Below, in pieces: positions 1 through 10,117 of a DNA stretch of 64,000 nt (positions are counted from its first letter, which is position 1; each line of letters begins with the position of its first letter). This stretch comes from Perkinsus olseni (lineage: Eukaryota; Perkinsozoa; Perkinsida; Perkinsidae). The notes under the pieces were generated by a model. The model was given only the letters and a program-made list of their open reading frames with translations, was not told the DNA's origin and did not search any database. The stretch is from positions 1-64,000 of the forward strand of contig JABANP010000064.1 of the NCBI GenBank assembly GCA_013115135.1, written 5' to 3'. Both the position numbers and the translations under genes were made by a program.

Positions 1-620
1 GATTGTGCTGGGTCGAATGCGTGTGTCGAAGAGCATGATCTTGTTGCCGTTGTGATTTAATATAACTCCGTAGACTGGCACTCTTCCAAATGGAAGTTTG
101 AGGAAATGTCCCCCACTTCCTCCAAGAGTTTATTGGTCTTCAGTTTTATGATGCCACCAGTTGTTGAACACGTAGGCCTGATATTTCCTCTCAAAAGTCA
201 CTCCAAATTGTGGGCGAGCAGAGCTGCTGTGTACTTCAGTCAAGACCGCCTTCCAGTACGGCTCATGGCTCACAAAAGTCGCCACAACTCCTCCTCCTGG
301 TGGACCACGTTGGCTGAGATCGCTCAATACGACAGGCTCCAGCTTATGGAACGATAATCTCCGGCCAATGGCCTATCGAATGGCGTACCGTACTGGCAGC
401 CACGCGGTGGTGTAGGCCGTAGACCCTGCAGCGCTCCTTGTCGTAATGTTGTATTGAATGTCCACCTGCCGCCACTCAGCAACGGTGCATAAGTCTGGGC
501 TCGTTAACCCCGCGACCACACCTTCTCCCCGTCCATCTGCCTCGTTGTACAAGACGAACTGCTCGCTTGTGAACTGGATCTCATCAGGTCGCTGTGGATT
601 GACCGAAGCCCCGTGTCGCT
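1..620 (-). CDS. Unknown protein, exon fragments; gene runs off the left edge
   Basis: Two or three open stretches on the minus strand read as plausible exons: about 600-375 (contains EQFVLYNEADGRGEG and CTVAEWRQVDIQYN), about 345-130 (QRGPPGGGVVATFVSHEPYW, then FNNWWHHKTEDQ), and about 112-1 (LKLPFGRVPVYGVILNHNGN). Intron-like gaps with GT and AG ends separate them. The residues are aromatic and glycine-rich like a secreted or beta-rich protein, but I recognise no family. Start and end are not in view. The opposite-strand reading over 106-357 is a shadow. Confidence 0.35.
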
Positions 621-679
621 AGATGGTCGTTATTTCACCCCTCCAGGACCTGGAGTCCAGGTATATGCAGACTGCACTT

Positions 680-716
680 CGATGAGCTGCTCACTGAGTG
701 AGCGTGCAGCTCATCG
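680..716. repeat. Perfect 11-bp inverted repeat (hairpin)
   Basis: CGATGAGCTGC at 680-690 is the exact reverse complement of GCAGCTCATCG at 706-716. The 15-base interior is itself nearly palindromic (TCACTGAGTGA), so the whole could fold into a cruciform or RNA hairpin. No gene is recognised around it. Confidence 0.7.
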
Positions 717-1316
717 GAGTTATGACAGTAATATTCCTGCTCCCCAAAGAATGAGCTCCTACCAGCGGTTAGTGTCTCCTACCAGACAAGTGATATGCCA
801 ATCACCAGGAAGTTGTTGGTCAACCGGGAAGGGCAGTAGCAACTTGCACATTGTGAAAAGATTGGCTGATTGGGAACATAACACACGGTTTCTGCCATCT
901 GGAATCCAATCTTTGACCTATGGTCTTTGCATCATCAACGACTAAGCTTAGCTTCAGCGTAGCTTCTGATCGGAGCAAAGATAGGATCAGCGTCGCTGAT
1001 TCAGCGATATGGACACTAAAGTGTCCTTGAAGGACAGGTCACCGTATGTCCTGGAGAAGCATCCTCATCAGAGGCAGTCCCCCATCCTGGTCGTAGAAGA
1101 ACATCGAGTGAGCGAAGATTCACAACTGCTGATCACGAAAGCTTAATTACGCCCCGCTCAAGTTCTAGTTACCTGAGGCATGAGACTTTCCGGGAAAGTC
1201 TTTCCCAAGTTGCCAAAGTCCACGAAGTTATCGTAGACCTGCGGCTTATGTCCACGCCGAGCACTTAGTGACTTGGTGATTGAATAGTACTCAATGAATA
1301 CCAGTGTTTGCTTGAC

Positions 1317-1348
1317 GGGGAAGCGATGGCGGGGAAGCGATGGCGGGG
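1317..1348. repeat. Short tandem repeat, 14-bp unit
   Basis: GGGGAAGCGATGGC occurs twice in direct tandem and a third copy begins with GGGG. The surrounding 0.95-1.75 kb holds no reading frame I can defend. Confidence 0.7.
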
Positions 1349-1799
1349 TTTCTCTACTCTCGCTCTCGTACTATGCTGAACAACCTGTCTTCGTTTGGAA
1401 CGAGAGAGGTCCGGGGATTAATGACAACGTCTGAGGACACTCGCATAGTGTGGGCTCATCGACACTTCAACAGGAGTAGTGTAGATGGAAGCTCCGAACT
1501 TATTCGAGTCGAATGAGTGACGGAATTGGTATTCTCGAGCGCTCAATAGGCGCCGGGGGCGCCGCGCCGCCCATAAATCGGAAAGAGAGACAGCCACTCC
1601 GCGCGGGGAGCATATCGCCGACACAGATGAACTCAAGAATCTTGACTAAGGTCTTATCGGGCAGAATAATGGTCGCGATCGCAATATAGTGTCCTCCTCA
1701 TTCAGGCATTGTGTCTGTCCGAGGCCTTCTATCTTCGCATAAATGTTGCAACAGCTAGAGCTGCGTGCCAGTGGGATGCTCACGACTCACAAACGGTTT

Positions 1800-2035
1800 A
1801 TGATAAACCGAGTTCTCGTACATTTTCGAATACTCGTATACCTTAGCCTCGTACACGGAATGCCCGTACACCGAATACTCGTACACGAAATACTCATACA
1901 CCGGAAACTTGTACATATAACACTCGTCCACCGGACCATATTATGGTCACCATCATAATCCACGCGCATAATACTCGTGCACTCTCAGCTCGTACACCGG
2001 CATTCCGTACACTCTCCTCCCGTACACACATTAGC
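1800..2035. repeat. Degenerate 15-bp minisatellite (CTCGTACACCGAATA-like)
   Basis: About 15 imperfect copies of a 15-base unit of the form ACTCGTACACCGAAT follow one another, with substitutions and some spacing slips. Because the unit is a multiple of three, the plus strand reads as a run of five-residue repeats (LVHRI-like: RILVH, EILIH, RKLVH, ITLVH). The frame shifts midway and no conserved flanking domain is seen, so I regard this as a decaying satellite rather than a gene. Confidence 0.6.
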
Positions 2036-2712
2036 ACGAATTCTCCACAAACGATACTGCCTCTTTCGCTTCGCTATTCCTCGCAGCGAACGGCTCAAGA
2101 ATGCTACTCGGCAGCATTGTATACGAGAAGTGCTTGTGTACGGATTGATAGTGCAACACTCGAATACATATCATGTATTACATAATACCCATGCAAGCCA
2201 TTCATGATACTCGTCGAGTATTGGTCCGTCGGGTATCATGTGTACGAGTCTCAAGTGTACGAAATGACGATGTGCGGATCCCAGAAGAGTACTCAGACTG
2301 AATAATTCAGTCTAGAAGTCGTGTGCGAGTTTTCCATATACTAAGTTCGTACTGCTGGTGCCGGTACCAGCATATAAAAGGCCGTGATCGACATGAAGTT
2401 GTTGGAATTTTATTCTGTGTCTCAACAAGTGTGCTTTGATATCTTCTGGCATGAAGCTGGTGGAGTTCGTCCACCATCACGTGTTACTGAGATTGTTGGC
2501 GTAATTATACTTCCTTTGACTCTTATATAGTATAACCACTTCGAGATTCTGCCTGCCTCGACGAAAATGTGAGGAGTTGCCTCAAGTTCTGCCGTAGGTT
2601 CTGCTTGATTGAGTGTTCATCCAGCACGACATGCAGGGATACACCAACATCATCCAGCATGCAGCACGAACATATCGACAGCAGTACAGAGTTGAAGAAG
2701 CAGCCGCAGAGC

Positions 2713-4076
2713 TCAGCCGTGTTCTGGTCTTCCGATGCAACACCCAAAAACCCAAGCAACTCCCCTTGAGCGTTGAACCCTTCTCTTGCAGCGAGGTGCT
2801 CGATTTTTTTGCCATGACTCGCGAGACACAAATTTCTTAACAACAGTTTTTCTAAGAGTCGTAAGACCTACAACTCTAGCGCCGAAATCGACGTGCAGAC
2901 GATACTGTGCGAAGAAGGGTCTGCCGAGGACGAAGTCGTTCTGAGACTTACCTGCGTCGATAACCATGAGTCTACACCAGCTACCCTCACATACTCGCAC
3001 ATGACTGGTCAAGGGCAGCTCGAAGGAAAATGTATCGTCAACTTTAATCACTATCACCGGCAGGTATCGGACGACCCTCTTGCGCGACCAAATCCGACCA
3101 TTAGCGTCAATAAACGCAGTCAATCTCTGATCATTTTTGGAGTTGAACCTGAGCATTTTGCTACCATCGACGCGGTCCGGCCCAAACTCCGCTTCAATAG
3201 CCTCCCATACCATCGAGAATACTGGCCGGGGTAGGGTGGTAACATCATCGCCGCTATCGAAGGCCACAGAAAGTTCCCCTTCGGCATTTTCTGGGGGAAA
3301 AGAATTTTCCTCGAGCGTCGGTCCCATCGGTCGATTCTTGGTTGAAGAACCGCTCACCCAGACCACTGATACAAGTATCGCTACCATTTGTTCGGTCCAC
3401 ACCGGTTTCACGAGAGGGAACAGGGTGGTAGTACCACCGTACCAGGTACCACCGTGGTACCTTCTGTCCGCTCCAAGGGTTGGCCGAGCACTAAGCGTCC
3501 ATTCATACCGACGGAAAACTTGAACACGTGGATGGAGACAGTAGGCTGAGGGATCTCTCCGGCATCCACGAGCTGTTTGATGAACGAAGGGGTCTTAACT
3601 TGAGCATGGGGTTCTCGCGGTAGAGAGAAGCTGAGGCCTAGCAGAGCGTAGGGTTGTATGTCTTTGTCTACGCGTGAGCAGCCGACCATCAGGCCGATTT
3701 GAAATTTGCTGATCTTGCGCTCACCGAAGTTAATCGTTACATTCCGATTCACGTAGCTCACGACATCCCCGTCAACGTACTCTAGCTTCTCTACCCTCTG
3801 AGCAAGCAAGGAGTCGGGGTCACACGGGTCGGTTGGAGAGCAGAAGTAGCAACCCGAGATGAGGTATTTGCAGGAACCACGGCCGTAGAGACTTTCATAC
3901 CAACCACCGTATACTAGGTACGTTATATGACTACCAGTGTCGATAAGTAAGTTTACCAGATGACCATCAACCTCAATTTCTGCTCTATTTCTCTTCATCA
4001 ACAACGTCAATGGAGCAGAAGCGAATGCCAAATTCCATGACACTGCCGAGTGGAAAAGCGCCCAACTTAGTATCAT
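2713..4076 (-). CDS. Pepsin-like (A1 family) aspartic protease, secreted, with one frameshift
   Basis: The ATG at 4076 opens a hydrophobic leader (MILSWALFHSAVSWNLAFASA), consistent with a signal peptide. The first catalytic motif is DTGS in NLLIDTGSHITYL, followed by a cysteine-containing stretch and the core motif ALLGLSFSLP. The second half carries the other catalytic motif, DSGD in VAFDSGDDVTTLP, and the closing FVLGRPFFAQYRLHVDFG segment typical of pepsin folds. The two halves lie in different frames. The switch sits at a run of three C (plus-strand GGG at 3423-3425); one more base there would join VVLPP to FPLVKPVW. Total length is about 420 residues, normal for the family. The true 3' end is uncertain because the last 40 residues have no family match. 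It would act in the secretory route or outside the cell. Confidence 0.85.
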
Positions 4077-4121
4077 TGAATGGAGGCAAAAACAGAACTA
4101 ACCCTACGGTAGATGGCACAA

Positions 4122-4752
4122 ACATCGGCTGTCACTAAATTCTCTGTCCTAATCACTAAATCTAGCGCGCGCCCACCTGATCGATATCTGCGCGCTTTCC
4201 TACTGCTGCCGCCTCTTCCGGACTCCGGTATCCGGAGCCGATTAAAGTGCCCTTTGGTAACCCCTTGGGTTTATGGTTGCCTTGGGTAACCAGAAACGGT
4301 TTCTGGTTGCCTTGGGTAACCCTTCGGGTTCCTGCTTGCGCGTGCCCAACTGATCGATATCTGCGCGCTTTCCCGCTGCTGCCGATTCCTCCGGACTCCG
4401 GAGCCGATTACATTGCCCCTTCCGGTTTCTGGTAGCCTTGGGTGAGCCCTCGGGTTTCTGGCTGCCTCGGGTAACCCTTCGGGTTTCGGGTTGCCTTGGG
4501 TAACCCTTCCGGTTTCGGGTTGCCTAGGGTAACCCTTCGGGTTTCTGGTGGTAATTCTTTTGTTTTTCTGCTGAGAGCAAACTTCATCACCATGCCGAGA
4601 GCGGAACGTGTTCGCTGGTTGTATACGATGGGCCATGTGCGCTATGAGCAGTGCAAAACGCAACACGTGCCTGGGGAACGCGGCGCGCAGATAACGATCA
4701 GTTGGGCGCGCGCTACTTTTAGTGATTAGGACGGAGAATTTAGTGACACTCG
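4122..4752. mobile_element. Foldback / MITE-like element with about 66-bp terminal inverted repeats
   Basis: The left end from about 4127 (GTCACTAAATTCTCTGTCCT, then the GCGCGCGCC region to about 4196) is matched in reverse complement by 4680-4747, at roughly 90% identity over about 66 bases. The outermost conserved core is TGTCACTAAATTC, so the ends resemble CACTA...TAGTG termini; a weaker match continues a few bases outward (CATCG). Inside are a direct repeat of about 90 bases (about 4168-4256 and 4339-4428) and a minisatellite. There is no transposase, so it would be non-autonomous. I cannot define a target-site duplication because the flanks continue the palindrome. Confidence 0.75.
4255..4560. 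repeat. GGGTAACCC minisatellite inside the foldback element
   Basis: About nine imperfect units of 29-30 bases share the core TTGCCTTGGGTAACCC followed by TTCGGGTTTCTGG. Each unit is a small imperfect palindrome (GGGTTACCC against GGGTAACCC) and could form stacked hairpins. One copy of the element's direct repeat interrupts the array at 4339-4428. Reading frames across it (NPKGYPRQPET repeats on the minus strand) are a by-product of the repeat. Confidence 0.8.
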
Positions 4753-4846
4753 ATGGACGTGCCACGGGCAGATTGCTTAGGCGACATCTTGCTATCTTAA
4801 TACCACTCGCATTTTCTCAGGATCGAGTACCTGCCCCGACGAAAGA

Positions 4847-4935
4847 ACGCTCCCAGGATCGTATTTTACACGTTAAATTCAATCCTGGGAGCGCTCCTGA
4901 AACTCAGGAGAGGTCTATTGAACACCCCCACTAAT
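4847..4935. repeat. Dispersed repeat copy: nested hairpins ending TATTGAACACCCC
   Basis: CGCTCCCAGGAT and ATCCTGGGAGCG form a perfect 12-bp inverted repeat around a centre containing TTTTACACGTTAAA. It is followed directly by a second hairpin (CTCCTGA-AAC-TCAGGAG) and the tail TCTATTGAACACCCC. The same centre and tail recur at 20.0-21.1 kb. Confidence 0.6.
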
Positions 4936-4994
4936 TTTTGGTCTAAGGTCCATGCCAGAGCAATTCTAAGATCAACTCGGCAGATTCAGAGTCC

Positions 4995-5110
4995 TGTTCA
5001 ATAAACCATTTCTCTAACTCAGACGCGATTCCGCGATTGACCTTCACGCGTAGAACTCGGTTCCAGAGTCGATTATGAGTTTCAGAATCCGGATATCAGG
5101 GTTCGTTTAC
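4995..5110. repeat. Second, diverged copy of the dispersed repeat
   Basis: GTTCAATAAACC (reverse complement of the family tail GGTTTATTGAAC) is followed by TTCACGCGTAGAAC, GGTTCCAGAGTCGATT and GAGTTTCAGAATCC. All of these are recognisable variants of the copies at 20.37-20.46 and 20.99-21.09 kb. Confidence 0.5.
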
Positions 5111-5284
5111 TAGACCTTGCCTCGACTCTTAGGGCTCGCTTCAATCTTACGGACATCCCCTTAATTTCGGCATCTTTCACGAGGCATCAGATTGAAGATT
5201 TCGGCCGCAATCATGCCCCATGATTCTCAGCATAGTAGATTGTCTATGTGTTGTTATTCTTCCTGTCGTATGGCACCCACATCA

Positions 5285-6607
5285 TCATCTTCCTCGACAG
5301 CTTCCACTGACACTCCTCCGCCTCTGATCACCCACGCAGACGTCATAGCGAAACTCAATAGCGAGGAGGCCTCCTATGCCACCAGTGAAGGGATTTCGAA
5401 TTATATCGACCTCAAGTGCATGGTAGTAATGGGAGTAATCTTCGGGGGTCTTGCTAACACCAGTGGTTGTAGTCAGCTTGACGCAACGAACTCGACTCAT
5501 TCTTATAATGATATCGTTATGTACAACTCGTCTCCGTCCCTCCGCCTGATCGAGCACTGATTGATCAGCGTTGACTTCATCAGAGCCTTGAGTAAGATGA
5601 ATTGCTGGCCCGCAACGAAAGTTACCCGAAATTGAAATTCTTACCGGCGAAAGCGCCTCCCTCAACTCTCCAATGGAGGGACGCCGCTAATCCGACCCGT
5701 TCAATCTCGAATTTGTTGGATGCCCCTACGTGGACATGACCGCTGCTGTCTTGATTCGCTAACGTGATATCCCCGACCGCTGGCGTAACGGCCTCTCGGC
5801 AGGATACGCCTCTCGCGTTGAGGATGTCAACGGTAAAAGTTATACTCCTACGCAAACCGATGGTCGACTTGTTTTCCGGCGATTCGGGCTTGCTGAGATC
5901 ATTTTTGCCTGGACGCCCGCGGTGCATCACGCGGACTCTGACGAGAAAGAAAATTTCCTTCGTGAGGGCTGAAGTCTTGATTCCATACTGGAAGAAGCTT
6001 TCGCCACGGGACCATAGGGTTGCGTCAACCTTTCCACGGGATAGTACTGGAGTTTGGCTTTCCCGTGGCTCAGTGGGCTGACGTCAATCATATGGCCGGA
6101 GTGGTCGAGCCGTTATGCTTCGCGTCATTCACCTGGAAGGTCGAGGGTTTAATCCCCAGGGCTCGTAATTGTGTTTGGAGTCCTTGCTCTACAGGTATAC
6201 GACCTCAACACAGATGCTTCACCTTACCACACAGTCCTCGTGTGCCTTGAATCATCGAAGCGAGTGGACGAAAGTGCCGTGTTGGCCCGACTGGGACTTG
6301 CATCGGCTCCCAGGAGTACATTGACAATGTCCAGTAATTGCGAGGCTAGTGTTGGTAATAAGTTAATTATGCCGTCGGGCAGACGTATAGCGAATCTGCC
6401 AAGTTTGCTTGGCTTCGTTAGATGCGAAACGAGCGCTGAAAGTCTTCTTGCGCCGTTTCGAGTGCCCCCCACCCGAACTCTGGTCATTCCCTTCCTTTTG
6501 AATATGACACTTGCGAGTACCTCGATACCACGCTCCAGTGGTGGTGTCTTCAGTGTTTGAATCGCCTCATTGCTCTTGTCCTTTATAGGCCAATCACCTG
6601 GGAGCAT
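5285..6607 (-). CDS. Unknown multi-exon protein
   Basis: Three minus-strand blocks look coding: 6590-6230 (LERGIEVLASVIFKRKG, GTRNGARRLSALVSHLTK), about 6080-5650 (SFFQYGIKTSALTKEIF then ITFTVDILNARGVSCREAV and IERVGLAASLHWRVEGGAF) and 5590-5290 (GSDEVNADQSVLDQAEGRR to TPEDYSHYYHALEVDIIRN). A GTAAGA donor near 5647 and an AG after CTTACTC near 5590 would join the second and third blocks in frame. I recognise no domain. The block order and absence of stops over about 140 residues in the middle exon support a real gene; start and end are unresolved. Confidence 0.4.
6088..6160 (+). other. tRNA-like sequence with A box and weak B box
   Basis: TGGCCGGAGTGG at about 6093-6104 fits the Pol III A-box consensus well, and GGGTTTAATCCCC at 6145-6157 resembles a T arm with TTT instead of TTC. 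The spacing fits a class II (Leu/Ser) tRNA. I cannot pair a seven-base acceptor stem, so this is a tRNA relic or the head of a tRNA-derived element rather than a working tRNA. Confidence 0.35.
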
Positions 6608-7079
6608 CGGCCCGCTCTACCTCCCAGACTCTGAGGGCGTTGTTTGCCTCGTCGCATCGGAGGTGGCTGCGTCCAGTCTTCCGTTGCGAATCTCCGCGGG
6701 TTACGAGGGTTACGTCTATCTAGAGGAGCCTTTATCATTGGTAAATATTCACGTGGCAGTTTCTGTTCTTATCTGGGTTCTCTCAGCTCCATCTGGCGGA
6801 TGCAAGCCAGGTGCTGCTACTTGACGTTGATGCGTGGCTCGGGGCTTCACCTGAGCTGGACACGGATATCGGTAAGAGCGCTCTCATTAGCGATGATAGA
6901 GGCCACGACACAGAGCGGAGAGCTGAAGGGCCCCCATATTCTTCTGTGACGGAAAAATTTTGGAAATATTGACGGATCGATGTGGGCTGTTGTTCAGTGA
7001 AAGTGATTGAGTCCTCCTCGCGCGTTCGCGTTTCCAGCGGCGCGGTTCGCGTGGGGCACCACGTGGCATCTCTGTGTGA

Positions 7080-10000
7080 ATGCTCGCTCTTTTCTCAGAC
7101 ACCTCAAGCGTTGATGGGGTAGATCTAGTGTGCGCCAGACAACAGTTGGAGCCCCTCGTCGAGCTGTGGTCGTCTGGGATGACCATTGTTAGCATTGACT
7201 CCGAGAGGGATCCGGAAACACAGTCCATCTCCCTAGTCCAAGTCTCTTTATACGGCCCCGACCATCTGCGGAAGGACTTCATCATCGATGTAATAGGCCA
7301 GCGCAGTTCGCTACATCAATTAAGTATAACAATTATCGATGAGTGGACGCCGCATTTATTGCGTTGCCTGGAGTAGCTTCTAGGCGCGCGTAATGTCAGT
7401 CCGAAAGTTTCTATACGCCTTGAGGTCTGGCTCGGCTGATCACGCGTTGCTCTAGCGTCGGGTGGTGATATAAATTAAAGTATCCGATAAAAACAGGTAA
7501 AAGCATACATCCTCCGGAAGATGAAAATTTTCAAGCTCAGACGAAAATGGGAAGCGCCTCCACAAAATGTTGCCTACTCGCGGTAGTACTAATATGACAT
7601 TTTTACTATGGCCATTCGCCTGATCATGAAGTTCATAGTAAACACAAAAATGCGTGTAACATGGCGATCTTCAGTGAGAGTTTGAGGTTGACCCAACCTG
7701 ATGATCGCCCTGCCGCCTTGTCTCAGGCCCAAACGTTTGATGACAAGGAGTATCTCGGGAGGGAGCTGGAGGAGCTCTTTGTATCTTTCAATGCGCTCAA
7801 AATACTGCACTCGGCTACGAACGACCTACGACACTTTGAGCTGTACTACTGTGTGGAGGTTCTGGAGAGGGATTGGTGTAACGTTAGGGTCAGTCTGTGA
7901 TGAGCCAACAGAATTTCCCGGCGCCGCGCGATAGTACAGTCTTGCTTTGTCGCGAGAGCGTATCAGTGGTATTGGTTTGACTGGTCGCCTGTCTGTTTGA
8001 TTAAAAACTTTTGAAACGGTTCATGTGAGAAATATTCGCTCGATAAATCTCAATTTTGCCGACCTTGAGAGTACAGTGGTGGAGAGCACAGATCGGTAGC
8101 GTATCTGTCTCTCCCGCACTCTACCGGAGTCTGAGGGCATATTCACAGCTATTGCTGTGTTTCAATAGGCTAAAGCGCGCACAACTACGGTGCTGACTAG
8201 TGAAGGCCTTTTTCGTGGCGTTTCAGCCATCAGTGTTGATCAGTTGGAGGAAGAATTTGAGGACGTTTCGAGCTGGACTGGAGTTTGATTACGCTGTTAT
8301 TGCCCGGGTAGTCGGTGCATCGTTCCTATTTTTCAGGAATTTCGAGGCGTGTGACTCCATTCGGGAGAGGGTGAATAACCTGCTCGACACACAAGTGCTC
8401 GGCAGTTGTCTCGGACAGTCCCGGCTGGGATTGGCAAAGCTGGCGGAAGTGTAGTACCTGGGAGGGTGTGGAAATCGGTATCTGGGTAACCGTTGCGTTG
8501 TCTCTTCGGCCTTTGGGGATATCACCAAACTCCTCTTTTCCATCAGCAAGTAGCCGTACATTCGGAAGGCTCGCATGATTACCGCTCCACGCATTCCCTA
8601 GGAAAAAATATCTCTATTATATTTCTGAGGAAGTACGGAGCGTGTGGTATCATCCTCTATGTAGGTACCTTGGAGTCCATATGGACAAGACACTTCAGAC
8701 TGCTGCTTGGTCTCGTAGGCCCCTCACCGAGGAGATGCTCCGCTACGCCATAGGGGACGCGAGAGTACTGCTGCCGCTTATCAAGGCGATGCAGTCCAAC
8801 GTCCAGGGAAGCGAGACGCTACCGTTGGCTCTTCACAATTCGGTATCGGGCAAGACGATCGGGCACTCGATGAAACAGAATCATCCACCTAGTGCTCCTC
8901 GCGAGCGTCGAGGGGGTCGGTCGTGGCACGTGAAGAAGCCGGTTTACGGTAATGTGGCGCTGGAAGACCCCACCGGGCTACTTATGTGTAGAATTTCGAA
9001 ACAGAAAAGCAACTGGTACGTCCGCAAAAACTTGGCGACCGAGGTTGAAGCTGGCAGAATCCGACTGAAGTTCTACCCGAAGGGGCCGGGCCATGCTGGA
9101 AATTCGGTGTATCTCAACAGACGGGAAAACATCTGTGTCGTTTGCGGATCGGACCAGTTCATCTCTCGGCACTTCATCGTGCCTAACTGCTACCGGAAGC
9201 ACCTCCCGCCGGAGTACAAGTCTCACTGTCCCTACGACATCGTTCTCATGTGTGCCAACTGCAAAGTGAAGGCGAACGTGCACGCCGACCAACTTCGAGA
9301 GAAGTACGCGACTGAGTTCGACGCACCAGTTCAGGGTGTGGGGTGCCGTAATACGAGCTACTACAAGGCCAGGCGAGCGGCACGAATTTTGCTGTCTAAA
9401 GATGGGCCTCGGATGCCTGAAGAGAAGCGCCAAGAGTTCTGGCAGGCCCTCCATGATGTTGGGATTTACGATGACCCGAACGAGGCCTTTGAGTTGACGG
9501 AGGAGCATAGCGAGTCGAGCGACGGCGGCGAGTATGCGGGAAAGCAGGGCAACACTGACTCAACCTTTGCCTCGCATGGTGAAGTAGTGGTGAGGAAGTT
9601 GGCGGATAAATGGCCCGAATTTGTAAGTTATTCGGGGGTCTGTATCGAGCTTCTTATCAGCCTCCTGCGCGTTAGTCTTGGGGTTTGGGTTTCCGCGGCG
9701 GAACTAACAAATTCTGATGGCGTCACGTTGCGTCTTCGTGTCGTTCCCGACTTACCAATTTGGAATTTTCCAATCGAAATTGCCGTGAAAATATGTGGGA
9801 GTCGAGGAACTCGGCACCCAGCGAGGGTGAAAAATGTGAGTTTGTAAGTAGGAGAGGGAAAGCAGTTCTATTGTATCGCCACGAGAGCATAAGATTCGCT
9901 TCAGGTCGAAGCCTGGCGGAAGGACTTCGTCTCCTTCATGAAGCCTGAGCATCTCCCTGAAGACTGGTCGCCTGACCGGGACTGGCGGTTGGTATCCGAA

Positions 10001-10117
10001 GTCGAGCTGGAAGCATCGAGGCGCGAAATGTACGCTGAGCGTTTGAAACATCTTGGAAAAGAAGTCCCCATTAACAACAAACCGCTCAAACCGACCATCG
10101 AGACGCATAGGAGGTGA
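7080..10117 (+). CDS. EXD2: EXD2-like 3'-5' exonuclease (DEDDy) with C-terminal HNH-like cysteine domain
   Basis: Five exons join in phase: 7080-7289, 7727-7875, 8337-8450, 8665-9622 and 9905-10117, giving about 547 residues. Residues 30-45 carry exonuclease motif I (IVSIDSERD). Motif II lies in exon 2 (ILHSATNDLRHFELYY). Exon 4 opens with DKTLQTAAWSRRPLTEEM and motif III RYAIGDARVLLPL (Y and D). The second half of exon 4 has the family's zinc-type module: CVVCG, then SRHFIVPNCYRKHLPPEYKS and DIVLMCANCK. The last exon ends with the conserved WRKDFVSFMKPEHLP then EDWSPDRDW. This order matches animal EXD2, a metal-dependent nuclease reported at mitochondria and in DNA end resection. An acceptor-like TTTTCTCAG at 7090-7098 just inside the first exon leaves an upstream leader exon possible. 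Confidence 0.92.

Noticed and set aside
3425..3470. GGTGGTAC palindromes as a hairpin element
   Set aside because: They fall within the aspartic protease coding sequence (TTVVPGTVVLPP) and are explained by its codons.
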